Shown here one piece after another: positions 36,680 to 45,345 of a DNA stretch of 64,000 bases. Each line of letters opens with the position of its first letter. Position 1 is the first letter of the stretch. The notes beneath the pieces were generated by a model. The model did no database searches, had not been told where the DNA came from, and was given only the letters and a program-made list of their open reading frames with translations. This DNA comes from Erythrophleum ivorense (taxonomy: Eukaryota; Streptophyta; Magnoliopsida; Fabales; Fabaceae), in assembly GCA_026724425.1 (NCBI GenBank), contig JAIUCV010000659.1, forward strand, positions 367,597 through 431,596. Direction: 5' to 3'. Made by a program: the position numbers and the translations under genes.

Positions 36680-37310
36680 GAGGTATTTAGAGTGTGGATG
36701 TCAAGGGTTTATCCGCCCTAGTGTTTCACCTTGGGGAGCTCCGGTGCTATTTATGAAAAAGAAAGATGGTAGCTTGCATTTGTGTATTGATTACAGAGAA
36801 TTGAATAAAGTTACCATTAAGAATAAATATCCTCTCCCTAGAATTGATGATTTGTTAGATCAGTTAGCTAGGGCATCTGTATTTTCCAAGATAGATCTTA
36901 GATCTGGGTATCACCAATTGAGAGTGAGAATTGAAGACGTCTCCAAGACGGCCTTCAAAATGAGATATGGGCACTATGAGTTCCTTGTGATGCCATTCGG
37001 GTTGACGAATGCGCCTGCTGTGTTCATGGATTACATGAACAGGGTATTCAGACTGTATCTAGATCAGTTTATGGTGGTCTTCATTGATGATATCCTAGTG
37101 TATTCCAAAACCTTTGAGGAGCACAAAAGACATTTGAGATTAGCCCTAGAGACCTTAAGAGAGAAAAGGTTGTACGCCAAACTTAGTAAATGTGAGTTTT
37201 GGCTGACCGAGGTGAGATTCTTAGGTCATGTGATCTCACGAGATGAGGTCACAGTGGATCCCTATAAAGTTGAGGCTGTGTTACAGTGGGATAAACCTAG
37301 AACGATCACC
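36680..37310 (+). pseudogene. Reverse transcriptase domain, locally intact
   Basis: This lies in the longest open stretch of the window (35667-37424, no stops). Family blocks in order: 'GFIRPSVSPWGAPVLFMKKKDG', 'LCIDYRELNK', 'YPLPRIDDLLDQL', 'FSKIDLRSGYHQL', 'VMPFGLTNAPAVFM' and the catalytic 'FIDDILVYSK' (FIDD codons 37080-37091). The thumb/connection 'VRFLGHVISR' and 'FLGLARYYRRF' follow. All three catalytic aspartates (SKIDL; two in FIDD) are present. It copied element RNA to DNA from the tRNA primer. No stop until 37422 (TAG at a Trp position). Confidence 0.93.
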
Positions 37311-37421
37311 GAGGTCAGGAGTTTCCTAGGTTTGGCAAGGTACTATAGACGATTCGTTCAGGGCTTTTCTCAGATAGCCTTACCACTAACGAGGCTAACT
37401 AGGAAAGAGACACTATTCGTG

Positions 37422-37860
37422 TAGGATGATAGATGTAAAAGGAGTTTCCAAGAGTTAAAACTTCGTTTGACCACTACCCTTGTACTGATTATCCCTGATC
37501 CTAGTGAACCATTCGTGGTTTATTGTGATGCCTCGGGCAAAGGATTAAGATGTGTGTTGATGCAGCAGGGTAGAGTATTGGCATATACCTCTAGGTAGTT
37601 GAGGCCTCATGAGGAGAATTATCCCACGCATGATCTGGAGTTAGCCGCCGTAGTGTTTGCTCTTAAGGTTTGGAGGCACTATCTGTATGGTGCTACCATA
37701 GAGATTTACAATGACCACAAGAGTCTGAAATACTTGTTTGACTAGAAGGAACTCAATATGAGACAGAGGAGATGGATGGAGTTTCTGAAAGACTATGATT
37801 ATGTGTTGAAATATCATCTGGGCAAGGCCAATGTGGTGGCAGATGCCCTGAGTAGGAAAT
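37422..37860 (+). pseudogene. RNase H domain, three stops
   Basis: 'PFVVYCDASGKGL' (first catalytic Asp codon 37527), 'LAYTSR-stop-LRPHE', 'THDLELAAVVFALK' (Glu), 'YLYGATIEIYNDHKSL' (Asp) and 'GKANVVADALSR' (final Asp) are all recognisable. TAG codons at 37422, 37596 and 37743 interrupt it at expected Trp, Gln and Gln positions. The domain degrades the RNA strand of the RNA-DNA hybrid. Confidence 0.9.
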
Positions 37861-37970
37861 CCATCCATGCAGCCCATATGATGATTAGGGAGCGAAAACT
37901 CTTAGAGAAGTTCAGAAACATGAACCTCTCTTGTCAGGTGATATCGGGTAAATTGTATTTGAGTGAAACC

Positions 37971-38950
37971 TGAATTGAGAATATATTGAGAACTCAGATC
38001 CTAGATGCCCAAAGAGAGGATGAGTTCTTGAGATGGATCAGGAATGAGATCTCCCAAGGTAGGACTTCAGATTTCAAGATGTCTGAGGATGGTATAATAG
38101 TATACCGAGATAGAATCTATGTTCCTAGTCAGAATGAGTTAAGAGAAAGCATTTTAGAAGAGGCACATAAGAGTAAGTATACCATCCACCCATGTGCCAC
38201 CAAAATGTATCAAGATTTGAAAAGAATTTTCTGGTGGCCGGGGATGAAGAGTGATGTGACGGACTATGTGGCCAGATGCCTAGTGTGTCAGAGGGTAAAA
38301 ATAGAACATCAAAGACCGGCTGGGTTATTGCAACCTCTAGATATCCCTGAGTGGAAGTGGGATAGTATAGCCATGGACTTTGTTATGAGGTTACCCAGGA
38401 CATCCTCTGGACACGATACTATTTGGGTAGTTGTGGATAAGCTGACAAAGTCTACACACTTTGTAGCTATCAAAGCTACTCATACACTGGAGAGATTAGT
38501 CCAGTTATATATCAGAGAGATAGTGCGACTTCATGGAGTACCCAGTAGCATAGTTTCGGATAGAGACCCCAGGTTCACGTCGAACTTTTGGAGGTCGTTA
38601 CAGCATGCCTTAGGGATCAGGTTGCGGTTTAGTACTGTATATCACCCCCAGACAGATGGTCAGACTAAGAGGACCATCTAGACCTTAGAAGATATGCTGA
38701 GGGCGTGTGTGTTAGAAATGAAAGGTAACTGGGATGTGTATTTACAATTAGCAGAGTTTGCTTATAATAACAGTTATCATTCCAGTATTCAGATGGCCCC
38801 TTATGAGACTTTGTATGGGAGAAAGTGTAGATCCCTTCTGTGCTGGGTTGAGCTAGGTGAGAGGAGTATGATAGGACCTGAGATTATGGACCAGACCACT
38901 CGACAGATAGAATTGATTAGAAAGAGACTCCTCACGGCCCAAAGTAGGTA
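37971..38950 (+). pseudogene. Integrase, catalytic Glu replaced by Lys
   Basis: The zinc-binding HHCC region is visible: His at 38166, 'TIHPCATKMYQDL', 'FWWPGMKSDV', 'CLVCQ'. The core has Asp in 'AMDFV' (codon 38376), Asp in 'VSDRDPRF' (38559) and, after exactly 35 residues, Lys (38667, AAG) where the D,D-35-E fold needs Glu (GAG). TAG at 38679 follows four codons later, and there are also TGA at 37971 and TAG at 38949. 'ALGIRLRFSTVYHPQTDGQT' is standard. The protein would have joined element ends to target DNA; it cannot here. Confidence 0.9.
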
Positions 38951-38951
38951 G

Positions 38952-39412
38952 AAAAGCTATGCCCATAAGAGAAGGAGGTTGTTAGAATTTGAGATTGGAG
39001 ACCATGTATTCATTCGAGTGTCTCCAGTGACGGGAGTGGGTCAGTCAATAAGGATAAGGAAGCTCAGTCCTAGGTATATTGGTCCATTTGAAATCCTTGA
39101 GAAAATTGGACCCGTGGCTTACCGGATAGCCTTGCCTCCTAACCTAGCCCAAATCCACAGTGTTTTTCATGTCTCCCAATTGAAAAAGTATTTACCTGAC
39201 CCCTCACATATCATAGAATATGAGCATGTGCAATTGCAGGAAGATCTTTCCTATGTAGTGAAACAGGAGAGAATTGTGGATGCTAAGCTAAACAGTTGAG
39301 GAGCAAGAACATTCCTCTAGAGAAAGTGATCTAGAGAGGTCTGACATCTGAGGAAGCAACCTGGGAATTAGAGGATGAAATGAGGCAAAAATATCCGGAG
39401 TTATTCCCTTGA
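38952..39412 (+). pseudogene. Integrase C-terminal tail (chromodomain-region-like), frameshifted
   Basis: 'LEFEIGDHVFIRVSP', 'LSPRYIGPFEILEKIGPVAYR' and 'IHSVFHVSQLKKYLPDPSH' form the GPF/GPY module of gypsy integrases. After a frameshift near 39276-39290 the tail continues 'KQLRSKNIPLEKV', a TAG at a Trp position (39332), then 'RGLTSEEATWELEDEM' and 'KYPELFP', ending TGA 39410. This tail resembles the divergent C-terminal chromodomain of Del/Tekay chromoviruses, which is thought to guide integration to heterochromatin; that function is inferred. Confidence 0.8.
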
Positions 39413-39462
39413 GGCATGTCTTTAAATTTCGAGGACAAAATTTCTTGTAAGAGGGGTGGAAA
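39413..39462 (+). other. 3' UTR and polypurine tract
   Basis: 'aatttcgaggacaaaatttc' is a widely conserved pre-PPT motif of plant gypsy elements, followed by 'gaggggtggaaa' (39451-39462), which abuts the 3' LTR and primes plus-strand DNA synthesis. Confidence 0.85.
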
Positions 39463-39537
39463 TGTAACAACCAAGAAAAAGAAAAAAAAAGAGAGAAAGC
39501 TGAAAATTTTCGAAGGCTGAAAATTTTCTAAGTCTGC

Positions 39538-39680
39538 TAGCTATAGCCTAGCTATAGTGAATATACTTGTTCGCTATAGCTAGAAATGGTCTAGCTATAG
39601 CGAAAATGCCTTCTCGCTATAGCTAAAATGCTTCTAGTTATAGTGACTACGGGCATTCCATACAAAAACTAGGGCGTTGC
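39538..39680 (+). repeat. Palindrome array, left part, in 3' LTR
   Basis: Degenerate CGCTATAGCG copies. Compared with 32268-32400 several CpG have become TpG or CpA (for example 'agctatagtgaa' against 'agctatagcgaa'). Confidence 0.75.
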
Positions 39681-39776
39681 TTGTAATAACCCAGAAAAAG
39701 AAAAGAGAAAAAGAAGGGAGAAAAAGGAAAGGAAAGAGAAGCTGGAAAATTTTCGGACAGCTGAGAATTTTCTAAG

Positions 39777-40105
39777 TTTTCTCGCCATAGCGAGATATGG
39801 AATAGCCATAGCGAGAATGCCTTTTCGCCGTAGCGAGTATGTCCCTAGCTATAGAGAGTGCGGCATTCCATATAGAAACCAGTAAGTTGCTCGCCGTAGC
39901 GAAATTGTTCCTAGCTAGAGCGAGTATGGCATTCCATATAGAGACCAGGGAGTTGCTCGCCGTAGCGGCGCTTTAGCGAAGGCAGAGGTCTGGAATAGAC
40001 CCGATCTCGCCGTAGCGACGCCATAGCGAAGACAAAAGTCTGGAACAGACACGAGCTCGCCGTAGCGAGGTCACTAACTCGCTGTAGCGAGAGCGGTCCA
40101 GAAAA
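39777..40105 (+). repeat. CTCGCCGTAGCGAG dyad array with tandem units
   Basis: About ten copies of TCGC-CNTA-GCGA. Part sits in longer tandem units: a unit of about 66 bp with 'ggcattccatatag' and 'agttgctcgccgtagcg' occurs twice (near 39861 and 39927), and one of about 50 bp with 'gtctggaa' occurs twice. Confidence 0.85.
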
Positions 40106-40804
40106 GCGAGGAAAAGAGAAATTGACTTTTAAAAGCTTCCAAATCTCTTCTTTCTTCTTCTAACCGACTCTAACTCGTCTTAGGAGAGAGCAAAGGGCGG
40201 AGGAGAGAGAGAGAAGCTGAAGAGAAGAGGAAAGCACAAGAAAGGTATGAATCCTCATGGTTTCCTCTTCATATGTGGCCCTCTCCCTTTTTCCCCTCTT
40301 TCCTACGGTTCAGATGTTAGGAATGGTTAGGTTTGAGTCTGGTTTAGAGGAGAGAGAGTGGGAAACCATTCTTGAGAGAGATTAGAAGTAGATAGTCTTC
40401 TCTTCTTGCTTTTCCCCTTTCTTATGAGTTGAGAAAGAGAGGGATAGTTCATGGACCCTAGAGTGAGGAAGAAACCTAGAGTGAGAAGCTCAGTAGAGCT
40501 GCTTAGAAGTGATCCCTAGCTTAAGAATTGAGTAGTAAAGTATTAATTCCATGCTTTTGTGTGGTTAGGCTCAAGAGGGAACTCTCCCATCTAGAAGTTG
40601 TTGTGAAATCAACAAGGGAGGAGACCATTGACAGAGCAAGTAGTAAATAGCCAGCAAAGGTAGTTCTCTCCGCTTTCTCTCATGCATAATTGTGTGTTTA
40701 CATTGTCTTGCTTGTGTGTATGAATGATATGAGCTATGAGAAGTGTGTTAGCATGATTATGTGATATGATTGAGATGATGTTTTAAATGATTGTTTGGTT
40801 TGCT

Positions 40805-41000
40805 TGAGGAAATGGAAAAGCCAATAACCCTGAAGCCAAGGTGAGGATGAGCCGAAGCCCTAAGTTGGTTGAGCCATGTCTCCCAAAAGTGAGGTTGACT
40901 CCCAAAGAGTAAGGGTGAGTCTAAGTACCTCTAAAAGTATGGGAAAGCAAATCCAAAAGCCATAAGGGAAGGGGTGAGGCCGATCCAAGTACTCAGCGAA
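40805..41000 (+). repeat. LTR minisatellite
   Basis: Degenerate units 'gtgaggatgagccgaagccc', 'gtgaggttgactccc' and 'ggggtgaggccgatcc'. Confidence 0.6.
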
Positions 41001-41134
41001 CTCATGAATGTTATCCATGGCCATTTCACATGTTTAAACGTTTTCTATCATGTTTTACATGCTAACATGCCATACATGCTTAATGAGACTTGTTGCATGC
41101 AATATATGTATATTTGAATGAGAGTTGAACTACT

Positions 41135-41151
41135 GAGATTCTCCGAATCTC
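41135..41151 (+). other. Conserved LTR hairpin
   Basis: GAGATTC-TCC-GAATCTC, perfect 7-bp arms, followed by 'accctccctctccacc'. Confidence 0.65.
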
Positions 41152-42615
41152 ACCCTCCCTCTCCACCATCCAACCATGTCAGGTGGCCCAAGTGAGATAA
41201 GAGATGGGAGCAACCACCAACAAGCATGAGGCTAGGGATAGAGATGAAGAAAAGTGTATAGTTTTGTACTACATTGTATATGTAACTTGTACATGAGATG
41301 TAAATGATGTATATGATGTAGCATGTACAAATATTGTAAGACAATGTATGTATTAATGATGAATGTATGAGAATGAGCTTTATGATGAATGAAATAGCAT
41401 GGTTGAATGAGAAAGAGCCAATGGTAGCTTAGTATATATGGGTGCATAAGTGGGCATGGGGTAGTGAGTTTCCCCAATCTGAGTTATTAGACATTTGAGG
41501 CATGATTGATAGCTCCTATAGATGCTTTCTCATGTGCTCAAAGAGTCATAGAAGTAGAAAACTTAAGATTGGACCCCATTAGCCACACTTTTGGCCAAGA
41601 AAGGGCCATTTTGCACATGATGTCATAGAATAGCCATATGACCTCTTCTAGCCATGAGATTTGACATGGAACTAGAGTATGTTTAGAGCTTTCTGGGAAG
41701 CTAGAGTTCATGTCATTTAGAGGTCTATAGCATTTTCTATGAGCATTCAAAGTTGACATCAGAAATTCGGATTTCAGAAAATCACTGTTCATTTGGTCAG
41801 TTTTGAAATCATGTCATCCGAGGGGCAAACGTAGTCCAATGGCTACGAAATTTTATACACAGAAACTAGATGGTCACAGTGACTTGTAGGAACTGGAAGC
41901 ACCTCATTTAGAGGTCCAGAGAGTGAGTTATGCAATTTCGAAGTTCCTGCCCAGAATCAGACCCCCAACCAGACCCGAGGTACTGTTTCATCGGTTTCCG
42001 GGGAATTGGCTTGGTGGAATGATCTGAAGATATTTTTCTCCTCTAGCTAACATCCACATCTTTCCATAGAGATAGAGTTTATGAGCATTGGATTTTTTTG
42101 GAATTAGTTAGACATTTTCAAAGTCCATATCAGTAAACTGTGACAGCAAAGAAGCCCCCTCTGACCAGTGAGCTATTTCGATGTCAAACGCAGAATGAGT
42201 GAGAGATTGAGACTTCTAAGTATTTTTAGCATGAAGTAGACGTCTCAAACTTTCTATATTGACCCAGATCATGTAGATACGATTTTTCTGCATTTAGTTA
42301 GGAATTTCCAAAGTTAGCCCAGAAAAGAAGCAAAATCTGCCACTAGCGAAAATGCATGTCTCCAATCCCTTTTTGCTTTCCATGAGTTCTAAGCATATAG
42401 TAGGGATTGAAATAAGTCTCAATAGAGTACTTGAGCATGAGGAACCATAGAGAGAGCTCAACCGGTCCATGTTACTTCTAAAGTGGATCTCTACCCACAC
42501 ATAGTGCCATAGAAAAAGCAAGCATAAGGTAGAGAGTTTATCTCCCTTGTGAGTTCCGCATATGTATATGAGTAAGAGGGCACGCTGGGTATGAGCTAGA
42601 GGTTAAGGTGTTACA

Positions 42616-42715
42616 TTGCTCGCCATAACGCGCGCCATAGCGAAAGCAGAGGTCTGGGACTGAAACGTGCTTGCCATAGCGAGGGTTATTCTTCGCTATA
42701 GCGAGGGTTAGTCCA
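42616..42715 (+). repeat. Palindrome array, right part, in 3' LTR
   Basis: Continuation of the array after the nested solo LTR: 'cgccataacgcgcgccatagcg', 'ttcgctatagcgaggg'. Confidence 0.75.
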
Positions 42716-43439
42716 GAAAAATGTGAAAAAAGAGAATTTGACTTCTTAAAGTGTCTAGATCCATTCTTTCTCCTTTAATCGACCTAAGCTTTGACCAAAA
42801 GAGAGAAAAGAGCTGTCGAGAGAGAGAGAGAGACCTAGAGAAGGAAGGAGAACAAGAAAAAAGGTAAGCAAGCTTGATGATTTCCATAGCTTTTCTTCTT
42901 AGCATGTTGTTCTTCTCTCTTTGCCCTCTCTTTCTATGGTTTTGGTAGTTGATTTGGGTTTGGTTCAGAAGAGGGAAAGTGGAAAACCACTCTTGAAGAA
43001 GGCTAGAACTCATGTATCTTCACTTCTTCTTCTTTGCTTTCCTTTTTGAGAGCTTGAGAGAGGCAGGAGAGTGAGTGAAATTCTAGAGAGAGAATCCCTA
43101 ATTTCTTACATATGTAGTGGGGGTTTGCTTCGATGAAGAGCCCCTTAGCTTTGTGAGTGTTTATTTGAGTTATGAGAGAGTAATTCCATGCTCTTTATTG
43201 TGTCAGGCTCAAAGGAAACAACTCCATTTAGTTGTGCTTGTGGGACTAAGAAGGAAGAAGAGAAATTGAAAGGGAAGGCTTGTGCTGGCTTATGAGGTAG
43301 CTCTCCACTCTTTCTTGTTGCATTCTTGGATGTGTAATAGTCATTGTATGCTTGTGTATGTGCTTGTATGATGAGACATGCCATTTGATGTTGCCTTGAT
43401 CCATTAGTACCAATATGCTTATGATATGAATTGTGAAAA

Positions 43440-43570
43440 TTGCTCGGGTGAGGTGGTGCCGAAACTCCTTTGAGACGGGTGAGGTGGAGCCAAAAGTCCC
43501 TAAACCAAGGGTGAGGCCAATCCAAAAGTCCCAAAAACTCAGGTGAGGTTAGACCAAAAGTCCCTAGAGC
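43440..43570 (+). repeat. LTR minisatellite (3' LTR copy)
   Basis: Near-identical to 33235-33365 of the 5' LTR. Confidence 0.7.
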
Positions 43571-45139
43571 TTATTCTTGGCAATGATATGATATTCATGG
43601 CATGGAAAGCATGTGTTATGTAATTGTGAATGGTTTGTATGCTTTGACTTGTTTATATGCCTTGATTGCTTCCTTGAATGAGTATGAGCTATTGAGATTC
43701 CCTAAATCTCAACCCTTTCCCTCTCCCATCTTGACATGTTAGGTGGAGCTCAAGGAAAACCAAGTGCACACCAAGGAGCCTAGTTGAGCATGCTTAGGGA
43801 GTGGTGTAGTTATTTTGATTCTTTTGTTGTAAAGAGGTGCCAAAATAAATATGCACCTATTATTTTTGAGTTGTAAATATGTGAGCAAATGTAAACCTAT
43901 GTATAAATAATGTATGAACTGTAGAGCAAGTCAAAGCAATGAAAACGTGAAATTTGGCCCTTTTGTGGCTTATATGTAAAAGTGTATTTTAGCCCGTAGC
44001 ATAGTGAATTTGAGATGTGTATTGATTTGGACCACTTGAGTATTTCATATATGCTATGTTTATACTTTCAAACTTGCCCAAGAGATGCTAGAACATGTGG
44101 GAGGCCATTTGGACCCACTTTGAACCATTTTGGGTGCCAAAACCATCATACTTGTGAGCTCCATCAAAGTATGACCAAATGAGGTCTTCTTGATATGGAA
44201 TTTGGCATGCCTATAGAGTCTATTGACAGCTTCTTGAGAAGCTAAAGTAGGTAATATTTGGAGATCTAAGGAATATTTGGTGAATTGTTGAAATTTGGAA
44301 ATTTTGATGGTTTTGGTTATGGTATTGTGCAACTCGTCCGAAAATAAATCTATGTCATTCATGGACCAAATGGTGTCCGATTGTCATAAAATTTTATGGA
44401 TATAAACTAGATATCTACAGTGACCTGTACCAACTGGAAGCACATCAATCGGAGGTCTGTAGAGGGAGAATGAACTTTCTGAATTTCTGTGTCAGTATCA
44501 GGGAAGCCATCCGACCTTTGTTACTATTCCATAAGTTTTCGAGGTCCAAGGGCTACTTAAATGATCAGAAATTTTTTTTTTCCTCTATTTAACATCTGTA
44601 GCTTTCTAAATTGGTATAGTTTGTCCATATTGGATTTTTTTGGAATTAGTTACGAATTTTCGAAGTTCATGACAGCAAGCTGTACCAGTACCAGGGACAG
44701 TTGGACCTTGGTCTCTTTTTCGATGTCAAACATGGTCCCAAAGCTGATATTGAGGTTGGGAGTTATTTAACATCAAAATCTTTCCAGAGACATATTTTTT
44801 TCTTGATTCTCATTTTTCTAGAATTAGTTATGATTTTTCAAAATTAGAGCCAAAAATCTGACTTTTGGGCTCATGTGAGAAATTGCATTTTCTTGGTTTT
44901 TGGCTTCATATCCGTGGTTTATGAGTTGTTTGAGGCTATGTACAAGTTGTATAAAGGGTGTTTGAGTAAAGAATATAAATGATGGGTTCACAGGACCCAC
45001 GGGACAAAATATGACCGGTTAAACCCCGACTTAAAGTAGTAAAATACCACGGTTTTGGTCATTTTCCTTGGAAATCATATGGAATCAAGCCTAGAAGGAG
45101 ATTAGTTGGAGTTAAGTCATTATGATGTTACAATTTTCA

Positions 45140-45345
45140 TGCCCTAGGGACTTTTAGTTTTGCCTCACCCCATTTTTAGGACTTTTGAAAGTACCTCACC
45201 CTTAGCCTAAGGACTTTTGACTTAGTCTCACCCATCTAAGGGATTTTTGGCCTAGTCTCACCCATGCCTTGAAACTTTTAGCACATTCTCACCCACATTA
45301 AGGGACTTTTGGCATCACCTCACCTTTAAGAGCCAATCTCACATT
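45140..45345 (-). repeat. LTR minisatellite, minus-strand copy
   Basis: 'gggacttttNNNtNNNctcaccc' units, about six; part of the minus-strand LTR 30637-47157. Confidence 0.65.

Larger units (their letters stand above)
35099..39412 (+). pseudogene. gag-pol polyprotein of the gypsy element, multiply disabled
   Basis: Gag, protease, reverse transcriptase, RNase H and integrase follow each other in one frame from about 35125 to 39280, so gag and pol were a single fused ORF of about 1430 codons. The probable start is ATG at 35099 (MVETRQ), in the other frame; a 1-nt shift near 35105-35125 joins it to the main frame. A second shift lies near 39276-39290 and the tail ends at TGA 39410-39412. In-frame stops are at 35409, 35442, 35586, 35655, 37422, 37596, 37743, 37971, 38679, 38949, then 39332 in the tail frame. 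All but 37971 are TAG, and most stand where the family has Gln (CAG) or Trp (TGG). It cannot produce a working polyprotein. Confidence 0.93.
39682..42615 (+). mobile_element. Solo LTR of the same gypsy subfamily, 2934 bp
   Basis: TGTAATAACCC... to ...AAGGTGTTACA with perfect TSD TTGCT (39677-39681, 42616-42620). The 5' LTR at 32402-32420 shows the empty site ('gcgttgctcgctgtagcg'). It has its own palindrome array, GA microsatellite near 40205, donor-like AAAG|GTATG near 40245, acceptor near 40570 (gttag|gctcaag), donor near 40660, minisatellite 40805-41000 and hairpin 41135-41151. It is the innermost and hence youngest dated insertion of its chain. Confidence 0.93.
32194..45132 (+). mobile_element. 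Complete Ty3/gypsy LTR retrotransposon (Del/Tekay-like chromovirus), 3' LTR interrupted
   Basis: Organisation: 5' LTR 32194-34932, primer binding site 34937, gag-PR-RT-RH-INT 35099-39412, polypurine tract 39451-39462, 3' LTR 39463-45132. TSD ATTTC (32189-32193) / ATTTT (45133-45137), 4 of 5. The domain order (integrase last) marks Ty3/gypsy. LTRs of about 2.7 kb and a C-terminal tail of the 'W..L..EEATWE.EDEM..KYPELF' type fit the Del/Tekay chromovirus clade from general knowledge. The LTRs are visibly similar but not identical, so the insertion is not recent. The polyprotein is dead (nonsense codons, catalytic changes). Confidence 0.92.
39463..45132 (+). repeat. 3' LTR of the gypsy element, about 2.73 kb, interrupted at 39682-42615
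   Basis: TGTAACAACCAAG... to ...TTATGATGTTACA, aligned throughout with the 5' LTR. Removing the nested solo LTR and one TTGCT leaves 2731 bp against 2739 in the 5' LTR. The palindrome array is split by the insertion (39538-39680 and 42616-42715). Minisatellite 43440-43570, hairpin 43694-43710. Confidence 0.92.

Noticed and set aside
43145..43534. 129-codon minus-strand open frame
   Set aside because: Lies antisense across the minisatellite of the 3' LTR; the matching 5' LTR region is not open, so it is not conserved.
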